A stretch of 64,000 bases of DNA from Xestospongia muta (lineage: Eukaryota; Porifera; Demospongiae; Haplosclerida; Petrosiidae). The notes beneath the pieces were generated by a model. It searched no databases. It was not told the DNA's origin and saw only the letters and a list, made by a program, of their open reading frames with translations. A program made the position numbers and the translations under genes. Location: contig OY848921.1 in assembly GCA_963693285.1 (NCBI GenBank), positions 4,645,497-4,709,496 of the forward strand, written 5' to 3'. This document shows, one piece after another, positions 1 to 41,000 of this stretch (positions within the stretch are counted from its first letter, which is position 1; each line of letters opens with the position of its first letter).

Positions 1-3000
1 ATTGAGAGGAGGACCTTGGACAAGCACTATGCATATTTATTCTTATATTGAACATGACTATATAGTTAATAAGTTGAACATGACTATATAGTTAATAAAT
101 TGAATGTCTCAGATTAACTTTTTTGTGTCTCGTACTATGATTATGTAAGGATGACACAACGTATCATCCCTGCCCTTGCATCAATATTGATTCAGCCATC
201 ATCCATTCTTTTGCTGTTACATACATCTGTATTACCACTTACTTGTTTGTTAAGACTCAACATAGAGATAACATAGTCTTTGTTCGGTTGTTGAGCTAAT
301 ACTTTGTAGATTAGCTCCTTACAAGGAGCTTGTAATGTCTATATTAGAAGATATTAATATTAAATAGCAAAAGTATACATGTACCTCTGGATACGGCAAT
401 CTACCAGGTAATACAACACTAGACTTGACAGGATCAAGCTTCCAAGCACTACCAGACATACTTGATCCACCCACCATTGGTATAAGATGAGATAACACTA
501 AAATACAGTCAATACATACTTATATATGGAGAACGCTTACTGTTGCCAGACACAAGATGAGCTAGCACTTCCATGCTACCATTTAATGTGGAAGTAATAT
601 CTCTGAGAGCCTAAAAACAGTATTATACATAAACACAACAATTTAAGTTACCCAGTGTGGGTGGTGCTCAGGATTAGAATATCGAAGTTGGATCTGAAAC
701 AACAAGAAATGCAATTGCAAAGGGAAACATTGTTAAAAATGTAATATTTAAAGCAAAAACATTAATTTAGTTAAGTTTTTGCTAGAGAGACCCTTAATAA
801 AAAGAAAGAGCCGTCAGCAACAACTCCAACATTAGCCATCTGCTTGTACTAAAATAATTACTCCATAAACCAGATATGATCAAAATTGATCATAAACAAT
901 TTTAAGAAAGACACACATACAATTTTTATGTCATTACCACACACCTCATCATGAGCAATATAGGCAGGTAAAAGTGCAGCATTCCTGTCCAACATATAAG
1001 CTAAAACCTGTAAAAAAAACACGTAAACCATAGTTCCAGTGGTAATGAATGACAGCCAATACATCATGTTGAAAACAACATGACAGACAAGAGAGATATG
1101 AGGAGACAGTTATTACAAAATTAGATACACATGTGCAAAACATCCACGAACTTGCAAAATGTTGTTTTTGAATTTGTCACTGCCTCAGTTATTACACAAT
1201 TATATGAAAGGCCATGTCATCTCAAAACAAAGGTATTATACTACTGACCATGACCCACTGGAAAGTAACTAATAATATAAACGTTAATCAATTTGTGTAC
1301 AAGTAATGAATGGGCCAAGAGTACTAACAACTAAATTACCTTTCTGATAGCATGTAGACTACTGATGTGCTTTTCAGGAATACTACGAGGAAGTTTATCA
1401 AACCTATCCAAAATTAACTTCATTATTTCTCGACAGCCCTGTGTAGTTTTTAAAACTGCATTTCTGTGAAGCATTAGACTAACCTTATAGTCTACTCCAC
1501 CAACTACACTATGAACTAGTGACAGTCCATGTTGCCATGTCAATTGATTCTCAATATCTAAATGTTGCAAGACAGTCTCACATACCATTCTACAGAAAAG
1601 TTAATGAACAACAGTTATAGCACAATACACTTGCATAATCAAAGTTGAGAAGGTTTAATAGGGGGTTTTGCACTCAATACACATTAGGAGAATGTACATC
1701 AAATTTACATTTAGTGAAACCACCTGGCATGGTGGCTTCAACGCATATTACATATGGTATGTATATTGGAAGATCACGTGAGATAATGTGAGACAAATAA
1801 AATTAGTGGATCACATTCTCTTATAATGCAGATTCAGTGTTAACTTAAGATTTCTCCAAGTGTAATGCATGTTCCGAGATTACAGCATGTGAAGCACATT
1901 GTTGCCTCAAGAATCAAGTCTGAACACACCTAGTAACAGAAGCTTGTAGTGAAAAAGCAACTGCCTTGATGCATTAAAAAATAAGTTAAGATGTTCTAGA
2001 AACACATGAAGGAACCAGTTTTCATAGTATGCCATAATTCCATCTATTAACTTTAGTAATTTAAATGGTTCAGTTCAAACAGTCTGTTTATTTCTGAAAC
2101 AATCAACTCCACATTAAAGTTGGTATTCAAAAAGAAAACAGTAGGCAAGCCTGTAATCAATTAAGTTGAAATCATATATCTTTGAAGAAAGTAATAAATA
2201 ATAGAAATATCCTCAGTAGTAGAGAACAGCAATGCAAGTTACAGTATCACCAAAGACAGTGGAATTTCAACATGTCACTTTCATGTTACTTTATATCATC
2301 TACAGTAGCCTACCATTCAACATACCTAGCTGGTATAATATTCTGTGACACCAGAGCTTCCAGTGTATGAGTTAATGTTAATACTCTGTGAGGATTTGAC
2401 TGGGCTATCATATAATTTGCATAATCCAAGATGAAATGAGGCCATTGTTCCTACAAAGAGAGTGACTTGTAAAATAAAAAATACATACTATAAGCATTTG
2501 AAAATTATCACTAGCTATGCTGTCTAAACATGAATTAGACAATGGGTCAAAGGTTTCTACATGAAATAGAGTGTGAGAATTTGCTCTTGTGCTCTATTTC
2601 CTGTAAAAATCTACAACACGTTGTCTAACAATTTAGACAATTTTCAGCCACAAGGCAAAGCCAAGCTAGCTCAGTCAAACCACAAGTCCAACTAACTGTA
2701 ACAACTTCCCAAATGTCTCTCTTTAATGTCAATGAGAAACATGAGGTATCTATCAACAAAACAGATACCTTATGTTATAAACATTTCTGTATAGGTAGAA
2801 AGATACTTCATGTTTGACATTAACATCAGAGGAATAATTATTCATAAATTCTCTAAATTTATTATAAAAGTACTAAAGTTTTAAAAACTGAGCTCTCAAA
2901 TAAAACATTAAACAAGTTTTTCTCAAATTGAAAAATTTCAAAGGAATTATAGGGATAACACTACATCACACTTCTGGCAAAATTATGTATGGTAGTCCCT

Positions 3001-5478
3001 AACAGTCACCTCATGTCTGATAAACTAATGTTTCACAGCATTTTAGGGGTATATGTCCGGTGGAAAGTAAATTTGTGCTAATATATAGCTGGTTTTATTG
3101 GCTGTGGAAATTTTTGACAGTTTGGCAGCACGAGGTTAAAAATTGGTGTAACTTAAATTTGACAGTTTCGTTAAAATCATTAATCTAACTAATGGTGGGT
3201 GGTACCATCAATCAGAAGATGAGATAGTTAATACTATAATAGCTTCATACTTAAGCATTTGGTGAAGAGAAGGAACATTTGGTAACCATCATTATGCATG
3301 TACGTAATTACTGTAATTTATGCAACATAATGTTGTCCCAATTAAATAAGTAATGAATCAATGGACTGGATTTCTAATAATGATAGTTATGTACATTACT
3401 ATTCGAGTTTAAGCATCGCTTCAAACAAAATAATTTGTGAAGAGACATAGTGTCGCCAAATAGAGCAATGCATTTGTTACGAATATGAGGGCTTGGAAAC
3501 AACTCTTTCTTCGCCACGTGAAGATATCTTTCTATCACACACAGCTTGAATAGACAAAAGCTGCATTTTTTGAGAGAGGGATCTGCTCAACCTAGCTGCC
3601 TAAGAGTGTAGGATACAGCATGAGAGAAGCTAATACTAGCACTACAAGTAGCCATCATATGTAGTCAAACATTTGCAGTGAAAGGATGTTATAGTTGATG
3701 GAGGATTTCTAGAGTATGTTATTACCTAAGATAACAAACAATAGTTACCAGGTGTTCCTTCCCTTTGCCAAGCACCTAGGTATGAGGCTAGTCTCTTCAC
3801 AAATGAACCCACAATTCAGCTAAAGTACACAACAGAATGATCTTACAGAATTGTTGTTTGAGAAGTGTACATGTAAAGCCTCTTGTAATGTTGATGGTGA
3901 GGGAGGTTCTGGTATCAGTACATTTTTGGTACACCTATAGAAACAATAAAAAATCATCAATATGGGTTTAGTATTGGGATGGTATTGATATAACACAGGG
4001 CTCGCAAAAAGCAATAATTAAATACAATCAAAAGTTTCATGAACTACATTGTTACGACATAAAATATATAACTATAAGAACTACAACGAATACAAATTTC
4101 ATTATAGTTCAAGATGTAGAAATATACATGTGCAGACATGTTTTTTTATTATTTGTGACAACAGTATAACATGTACATAATAAATTCTCTGACTATTACT
4201 GTAACTGTCATGGTGCTCACTGAATATTGGCTTACTTATACTTACTTACCAGTCAAAGGTAGTTTCCAAAGTACTTTTCTCCTGTAAACACAATATGTTG
4301 TGAACAAAGATTCATACAGCATATATAGCAACTCGCTTCTCAGTACATATTAACCAAAATATTAAAAGAAGAGTTGTTCAGACTGAAATATAATGTGCAT
4401 CTATTACTTTATGGGTATCATTGGCTAGGTATCATCAAGTGTTAGCTCAGTTTCTACATATACTGAATACATGATGTACTTTCTTAGTGCTTCCTTTGTA
4501 GTTATCAAGTAGTAAATTGTGGTCAAACATATTATATTAAAAGGTATGCCTAGCAGACAACAATAGATGCACACTGCACATTACAATTGAGCCTGAAAAG
4601 TTTTCCTACTAATCTAATTGATCCTCTGTTGTCTGCCACTAATCAATCACTGGTAAAACTATCCTAATAATCATCAAATCAAATTGGCAAATGTTATACT
4701 GATGTCCATAATTAATGCAGTGTATTTGCACATGTTATTAGGATTAAATTGAAACTGTAGTTTTCAGAAAATGCTTTGACAGTTATGTGTCACTTGAACT
4801 TTTATAAGAGAGAATAGTCAGTAACAACAGACCAGCAATTTGTCTAGTGGTGGAAGCTTTTCTGTTTGCTTAAGTGCTTGAAGAGTCAGTTACATTTGAT
4901 TGAGTGTCAATAGATCATTCAAACTTAACTACCCAGACAGATTCAGGGATACTTTGATGTGCATGACAAAAATAGCACTTAACATTGTGTTTGCACAAAG
5001 CTATAGAAGCTGCTTGATCCTTGATAAGACTATTTAATAACACAACATCTAACATCCTTTTATCTTATTGGTCAAACAAAATTGTTGTTTATCAAGCATT
5101 ACCAATGGCTCAAAATGCATTGTATTTGGTCTCATACAGTGATCACTATGGCATTGATTTTCCAAGGATTTTTTGCATATCATAATTAAGTGAAATTCTA
5201 GTAACCTTTGCTAGTCCCTTCCCACACTCCAGTAAGGATTACACGTGTAAGGCCTTATCACACTTATGACAGGGCCAGGCGGAAACACACATGCTGCACC
5301 TGGACTCCACCCACCGTCTAATTCATTACTCAGTACAGTGATGAATAGGGACTCCCTTTATTTAAGACTTAAGTTCCCATCTAGAATCTATGTATAATAT
5401 CACACAAACCAGATATCTTTGAAGAATTCTTTCAATTTCTGATTTCTTCAGCACCAATGGCTGATTCGACATAGTCAT
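1..5478 (-). CDS. MED23: Mediator complex subunit 23, N-terminal part (runs off left edge)
   Basis: Subunit of the Mediator tail that links activators to RNA polymerase II in the nucleus. Ten minus-strand exons splice in frame: 5478-5410, 4281-4250, 3934-3847, 2450-2326, 1589-1340, 1007-945, 693-652, 610-541, 497-385 and 317-243 (927 nt, 309 codons). Recognition rests on stretches that match animal MED23 as I recall it: GGVDYK, then YMLDRNAALLPAYIAHDE, SAWKLDP, and MLSLNKQ at the end of the tenth exon. Start chosen at ATG 5478; a second in-frame ATG lies at 5472. All junctions are GT-AG and phases close. The next exon lies left of 243 or outside; a possible acceptor near position 15 is unproven. 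The first three exons are supported by frame continuity more than by similarity. Introns of 736 bp (1590-2325) and 1,396 bp (2451-3846) hold no other gene; the latter carries a transposon remnant. Confidence 0.9.
50..105. repeat. 25 bp unit in two tandem copies
   Basis: Two back-to-back copies of a 25 bp AT-rich unit containing catgactatatagttaata, in the MED23 intron left of the 243-317 exon. No function seen. Confidence 0.7.
3480..3795. mobile_element. Truncated inverted-repeat transposon (MITE-like), family 1
   Basis: Lies in the MED23 intron 2451-3846. Its right end (about 3747-3795) carries gttaccaggtgttcc then agcacctaggtatgaggcta, which in reverse complement matches the terminal repeats of the elements at 42083-42572 and 49663-50280. 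Internal sequence also matches the latter element: actacaagtagcc, atatgtag, aaac, gcagtgaaagga and atggaggatt occur in the same order around 50105-50180. I find no matching left terminus, so the copy is probably truncated there. The left boundary is approximate. Confidence 0.6.
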
Positions 5479-5620
5479 TCCTATTAATGCGCAGTTCCCA
5501 CTAGTATAGCGTAGAGAGTAAAGACACACCTCTTAAGGACATCCTCTATATGTCGGTGCATATATATATAATACTTGCAGAGAGCTGCATATTTCTAGTA
5601 GTCGGTGTTTTTAAAGGCAT
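5479..5620. promoter_or_regulatory. Divergent promoter between MED23 and Ig-aGPCR gene A
   Basis: Only 142 bp separate the MED23 ATG (minus strand) from the gene A ATG (plus strand), so the 5' UTRs and core promoters must lie within it or overlap it. A TATA-like tatatatata run is at about 5561-5570. Transcription start sites cannot be placed by eye. Confidence 0.5.
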
Positions 5621-34004
<28,384 letters not shown>

Positions 34005-35096
34005 CAAAATACAGAGTGTTATAAATGATATAATTTTTACTTTTATTTCTTTTTACAAACTTTATCGTCAATAATTGTGTTAATTTATAGTTTGAGTGTC
34101 AATAAATAATACCTTTAATTTCACTAACTCAGTCAACTTGTAGTCATCGGTTATGGCTACCTTGAACAAAATTGTCGCAATGACTCGCTTATTATCCACA
34201 ATACTTGAATGCTGAAGACATGCACTTGATGAGAAGTTAGCCTACTCAAAGGTAATAAGGGCACAGTCTGATAGAGATAAGTATATCTTCACCACAAACA
34301 AGTATTTGATTAAGTTTTTCATTTACTATATAGTAATTGAATGACTCTTAGTCTCAACCAAACTGTCCTTAATACCTTGAATAGTGCTATATTTGTGATT
34401 TTTACTGAAATAGTTGGTAACAAATGGTCTTGACAATAATAATATTTTAGCGTAGTGGTTATCTTTCATCCCATGCCTAACTAATTCCAAAGGTTCTAAA
34501 CTATTTTTTTTGGGGGGGGGGTAGCTGGGTTATACGTTTTAGATTTGAAGAACAGTTTTGATTGTTTTAATATTGACTTTGTGTGTGCATTGCTAGATTT
34601 ATGCAGCACATCCTTGTGTCATATTCCAGTGTCAATAGATGATTACACAATCTCAAAAGAACACCCCTTAACTTAATTTAATTGAATTATCATGATTACC
34701 AATTGTAATTGTTCTTATGATTATTATGCAAGACACTCAGTAGTGGTCTGGCATATCTAGCCTCCAGATCTGTGGTAATATGTTTTCAATGAGAAAGAAG
34801 TCAATATTTTATACCATTCAGTATAGATGAACAAAGAATTACCACAGAGATAAAATATGAAGGGGCTAACTACACCATCCCCAGTTTTAGACTAATGGAC
34901 TGATGTTGTTGTTAGATATTATAGCAGTAAAGTTCACAATAATTATGGCTATTGAATATTAGTTATAATAACCGTGAGGAATAACCACAATGACGTCATT
35001 GTAAATGGGACGTCCTGTCCATATATGAAGCATTAATAAGTGACTCTTGTGCTGGAATACGGTAGATGTCCTGAACTCGCGGAGGCTCATAATCAA
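34005..35096. other. Spacer between receptor genes A and B
   Basis: Holds the gene A 3' UTR with AATAAA at 34101-34106, a poly-T/poly-G run at about 34504-34520, and the promoter/5' UTR of gene B. No other coding sequence was seen. An ATG at 35040 is in frame with the gene B start, but the hydrophobic leader begins after the ATG at 35097. Confidence 0.6.
34101..34106 (+). terminator. Polyadenylation signal of gene A
   Basis: Canonical AATAAA 97 bp after the TAA stop. Confidence 0.6.
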
Positions 35097-38000
35097 ATGG
35101 CACCTCAATGGTTCCTTGTCCTACTGTATCTCCTAGTCCACTTGTTGTCGGTTTACTGTCCTGGATGCTTCGCTAGTGGCGGTATGTGCTGTATGTATCA
35201 AACCATCTTTTTTAAGCGAATCGATCACAATGTGATTTCTAGCTGATATATAATAATTGACAGGATGATATCTAAATATTAAATATTTGTTTTTTAAAGT
35301 CATTTCAGTCATTCATATGTCATAGTAATGTTAAGGATATGGTCAAAAAATCATAATAGAGAGCATTTGCTGTCTTCTGGACTGTTGTGTTTACATAGCA
35401 TTTCCTTCTTATACCCCACAGAGTTAACTGTTTTCATTTATAGAATTATAAAATAATATGTATTCTTTAAGAAATAGATTAATTCTAAAGCTTGAGGCAA
35501 TTGCAACTCACTATTGTAGCAAAATATGTTATTAATTAAAAATAAGTATGTGATTTATTCTGTACATACACAGTACCTATGGTCACTCCTCTCAATGGAA
35601 CACATCAGACAGCAGTAACACCAGATCCCTTCACTCTAACGTTTACTGTCAGCCCAAGTGTGACTCCTGGAAACATAACTTGGTTCTTTAAATCACTGGT
35701 GGATACCAAGATCATTAATGACAATGCTGATCCCTTTTTAGAATTCTCTGATGACAAACTCAGTCTTAACATTGATCCTGTTACCTCAGTTCGTCAAGGG
35801 ATATTTATTCTGAATGCTACAAATGAAAATGGTACTGGAACTGGCTCGATAACTTTAGATGTAAAAAGTAAGTACTTTCAATTATAAGTTAAGGTATTGT
35901 TCAAATGCGTACTCTGTTTTAGCAGTCAAACTTTATTTGCATATATTATCACATACCCTGAGGAAAATATACTACCATATAGCGCTTTATTTTCGAGGAG
36001 CTAAAATTTAGAGGATTACTGTAACTGAATTATTTCGCGGAATAAATTTTGAGGTTACTACAATTATTAAACTCCGCCCCTAGCCAGCAAGAGTAGTGCA
36101 CATGGGCCTATTGCAATGACTACATTTAGTGTTGAAGTGATGGTTCGTGGCTACTGTGTATACCAGTGCGTTTGGACTCCTATTGTTGGGGAAGAACTGC
36201 CATTTCATTTAGTTAAATGTTTTAATGATGGGGTTATGTCATTATTCCCAACAATGAAATAGAATCACCATTGTGATTATATGTAAATAAGATATGTTCA
36301 CCATTATGATTGTATGTATATAAATAAGATGTAAAATTTTTAATATAAATGTATTATGGTTATTGTAATCAATCAACTTAAAAAGCATCCTGTGATCCCA
36401 ACCTCCCTGAATCCACTCTGAAGCAATTCAGGTTTTGTTTTGAGATAATCTTTATCATCCATTGAGCTCCTAATGGCTTCATGGTGCTCAATTTAAGATC
36501 AACAGGTACAAATTGAGTCTCTTTTGTGTGCAGCTGTTTGCAGATTTGTTCTGCATACCATCCATGAAATTGAAGTTCTAACTTATCACATGTGTGGGGG
36601 TGTGGCTAAAATCGACCCCCATACCTGACTTTGATTATACCATATAATTCGAGGGCACAATTTTCGCGTCTAAGACCAAATCCACAAAAACCTCAAAATT
36701 TAAGCTCCTCAAAAATAAAGCACTATACAGTATAACTGTAATGTATAAATTGGTATAATATTTTCTGTTAACGTTGTAGTGTCCATTCTTGATAATCACA
36801 TTGTTTTATTTAGTTCCATATACGTAATATGTTTTCTTTAATTATTTGTTTGTATTTGTAGTGTCCATTCTTGATAATATTTTTTTTATTTAGTTCCATA
36901 TGTTTTAATTCATTATTTGCTGGGTTATGTATTTTTTCTAGGCAAACCAGGTTTTCTACATGTACCTACATCTCAGAAGAAACTTGAGCAGGAGAACGTA
37001 ACCTTTGCTTGTTTTCCAACTGGTGATCCTACACCAACAGTCGAGTGGATATTTAACAATGTTTTTATTAATACAACCAACTCAGCTAAGTACCATATTG
37101 GACATTTTGGAGAGCCAGATTTTGGATCACTAACTATACTTAATCTGGACTTTTTTGATAATGGAAAATATATTTGTCGTGCTAGTAATCAATTTGGAGT
37201 GCTCAATACAACGGCTGTTCAACTTGATGTACAAGGTATTTAGAAATTACCTGATACTATTGTATTACACAATTATAATAATTACAAAAATATCTGTTTG
37301 CTCTTCATAGTTTGATGCCACTACTCTGATTAACCTTTTTCACTTTCAGGCATATAGTTATGTAATTAGTAGAATTGAATGATGTATTTATAGCATCTTT
37401 GTTCCTATTGTATATAAATTTCCAAGGCATAATTTAACTTAAAATGCTGATGTTTTAATAATCACTTGGGAGTTAGTGCTTCACATACTTCTCTCTTTTG
37501 TATATAGTACCTCCTGTAATTGTGCGCCAACCTGTGACAATAAATGCCACAGCTGGGTATGTGTCTAGTCTCACCTGTATTGCACGAGGATTTCCTCGCG
37601 TTAATATTTACTGGCAGAAAAATGGGACCAATATCACTGACATAGAATCTGTTGCTGTGTTTAAACAAGATATTACCTTCAATGATCAGGCACTGGAAGC
37701 TACTGGAATACTAACTATTACTGGCAGTGTCTTGTCTACTAATGGCAACTATACATGTACTGCTTCTAACATATTAAAGACATTTAAGACAACAACTTCA
37801 GATGAAAAACAAGTTTTTGTCCAATGTAAGTGGGCTAATTTATGCTACATTGTACTATTGTTTACATAAAAATAGTATTACTTCCTGCCAGCAATGCATT
37901 TTTACAATCTGTCTATTTGACAGTGTTGGGTTTAGTGTCAATTATACTAATGCACCAACCATTCCTATACAAGTAACTATCAGACAGAATGCCTAACGTT

Positions 38001-41000
38001 TTTACTGCATGGGACTTGAAACAGTCCTAAGATTGTTTTGAGCCTTATGTTATGTGCATATATTTGTATGTACATTGTTTTTATTCTATTGTTGCATATG
38101 AAAATTGATGGTGACAGATTAAAATAACTCACTCCTAGCAACTCCCAACACACACAACAGCCCATAAATTTAATTTGTTTCTACTGTGAGATGATATGAC
38201 TAATGGAGAATGGAACTTTTTCATGGATACTACAGATAGCGTTCCATTTTAACATATTCCATCTTTTAGCAACATCAATCAATTTTAAGATAATTTATTC
38301 TTGTTATTGTTCTTCAGACCCACCGTCTACATCTGTTACTACAACTCAGGTGATTGTTAACCAAACATACCCAGCTAACTTGACTTGTCAATCATTTGGT
38401 ATTCCTCCACCCAATCTGCAATGGTATTCTAACACAGTCCCAGTGGTCAATACTGATTCAATTAATGTCACCACCGGTGCATACATTAACGCTACTGGAC
38501 TCCTTATTGTAGTGTCTGAATTGAATATCAATATTACTAACAGGGCTAAGCATGAAGCTAACTATACTTGTGTTGCACACAATGGTATTATGAATTACAT
38601 ATCTTCAAGACAAAATGCCACAACTGAACTACTTGTTCAAGGTACTGTTGCCATGACAACTAACCACATTGAATTTACCTCTCTGTCTCTTTTTTTCTCT
38701 CTCACTCAATAGTACCTCCTAATGTCACGTCCCAACAAAGGTTTCTTGGTATAGTAGGTTTAAATGTTACAATTACTGTTGTTATTCAAAATGCATCCCC
38801 TGATGTCCAACCTACAAACATTAATTGGCAATTCAACGGACCTCAGGGTTATAGTCCAATTAATAGTAGTTCTAGGCATCTTTTCTCTACCAACAGAAGG
38901 AAATTGACTATAACCAATTTAAGACATAGTGATGAGGGTCTTTATATGATTACTGCTATTAATGAAGCTGGTAGTGATGTGTTAGTTATTTCATTGGAAA
39001 TAGAAGGTAGTCAATTATATGCATAATTAATTATGATTGTATCAGCTAAAGTAATCTTCATCACAGTACATTTTTTCTTATCTCTCTATTCTAGCTGCCC
39101 CTGCAATTACTATACCACCAATTAATACCAATGTTTTACAATATAATGATACCACTCTCAACTGCACTGCCACTTCAGAGCCATTTTCCACATTCACATG
39201 GTTTTATAACACAAGTCCTCTTAATAACTCAATGATGAAATATACTGTTGCATTCCATAACCGTTCTGATCTCAGAGAATATAGCTCTACATTGACTGTT
39301 CATAATGCTACTATTGATGATATTGGGACATATACATGTATTGTGACTAATATTCATGGGACACAAAATGCTTCAGTTTATGTTGAAGTTCAAGGTAAGC
39401 TGTTGTTGTATATTTTTTGGATTGAGGTTATCATCATGTTTACTGCTATGGTAATTACTATATGAATGTTAATATACACATGTGGGTGGAAATGAGTACT
39501 ATGAGTTATCACAATCCTAGATACAAGTCATATAATAAGAATGGTCTATCATAATATTATAGTAGTAATTATAGCTAATGTCCATATACTAGTTTGCGAA
39601 ATACCCAACTGACATTACACCTCCACAGTAACTACATAAACTTGCTTCCTGTATAGTTCTTATTTCTTGCACAAGTCTACTATAAGAGTTGCACTTTCAA
39701 ATACTTACAAAAATTGATATGACTCATTAAATAATAACCTTGAATCAAATATTTATTGTCATTTGGGTATTTAGAGGATGATAATTATTATAACCAACTC
39801 TGGAAATAACAAAGCCAATATTATCATGTTTAACATACTATTTTATCTCTTGTCATTCACAGTACCTCCCTACATCACTGATCAATCATTTGATACCATC
39901 AGCATTTTTGGCAATATAGCATTCCTGCAGTGTCAGGCATCTGGTTTACCTGTCCCAAATATTACTTGGTTGAAAGATGATGCTATACTTAACAACCCTG
40001 ATATCACTGTTGTATCAAATGTGACAGACTTTACGAGATCAAGCAAATTGGTCTTTACAAATCTGTCTTTTGCTGATACAGGAGCCTATATATGTCAAGC
40101 TAGCAATTATTTGGTGTCGATGACTTTAGCAGATTCTTTGTCTATTCAGTTGACTGTTAATTGTGAGTAAACAATACTATATTGATAACTATACTCAGTT
40201 CATATGGAGGATGACTGCAGTTTAGTGTAATTTTGCTAATGACAACATCAACCAAACTTGGATGTGGTGTCATAGTTGCAATTTTTTTGTGAGTCATATT
40301 GAAGATTTTCGTGGTTGTTTGCCACTGTCTTTTCTTAATCTATCCTACTTTAAGATTTTTCTTCGGTTTCTGAATTTGTTGTTTAAGCTGGAGAACACTT
40401 GCCTGAGCATTTGTTAATAATGTGCAAACTATGCATGTCAGATCATAGTGGAATACAAAGAACACCATTCTTTTTATATGAGATTTCTGGTTTGTAACTT
40501 TCCTTAATAATTAGCACTCTAGTTTTTTGATAAAAGGTGTAGTTTTGCAAGGCTTTTTGAATAGTACAAACTTTCTAGCTCATTCCTGGCCAGAATTATA
40601 ACACTGAGATAGTGGTCATTCTCAACATGAACAGAGTATAGTATATTTTGATATTTGAGAACTAGTGTAGTGTTACTGTGTATCTTCTTTATATAAAGGA
40701 TATTCTCAGAATGTTCAGAAACGTTTTGTCTTCCATGCATTTAAAAAATGTATTGGACTATTTGTTTACAGAATTCACAAAATACATTGCAATTTGATGC
40801 GTTTGTGTGGATGCAGTAATAATTACACAACTTTTGCTTAGAAATATAGTCTTTGTTGTTTATGGTTTTATGACTTTTGGTTGGTCTTGCCATATAGATC
40901 CTCCAGTATTGGGAAAGGCAATTGCAGAATCAGTTATTAACCAATCACAAACTGTTAACATGACATGTGTCTATTTTGGCCTTCCAACACCTCATGTAAA

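Noticed and set aside
130..235. Possible further MED23 exon after an acceptor at about 230
   Set aside because: In the required phase it meets a stop within five codons, so it is not the next exon.
2182..2370. Plus-strand 62-codon frame in the MED23 region
   Set aside because: Partly antisense to the MED23 exon 2326-2450; no recognisable feature.
35040..35096. Upstream in-frame ATG for gene B
   Set aside because: Would place 19 polar/charged residues before the signal peptide; the ATG at 35097 directly precedes the hydrophobic leader.
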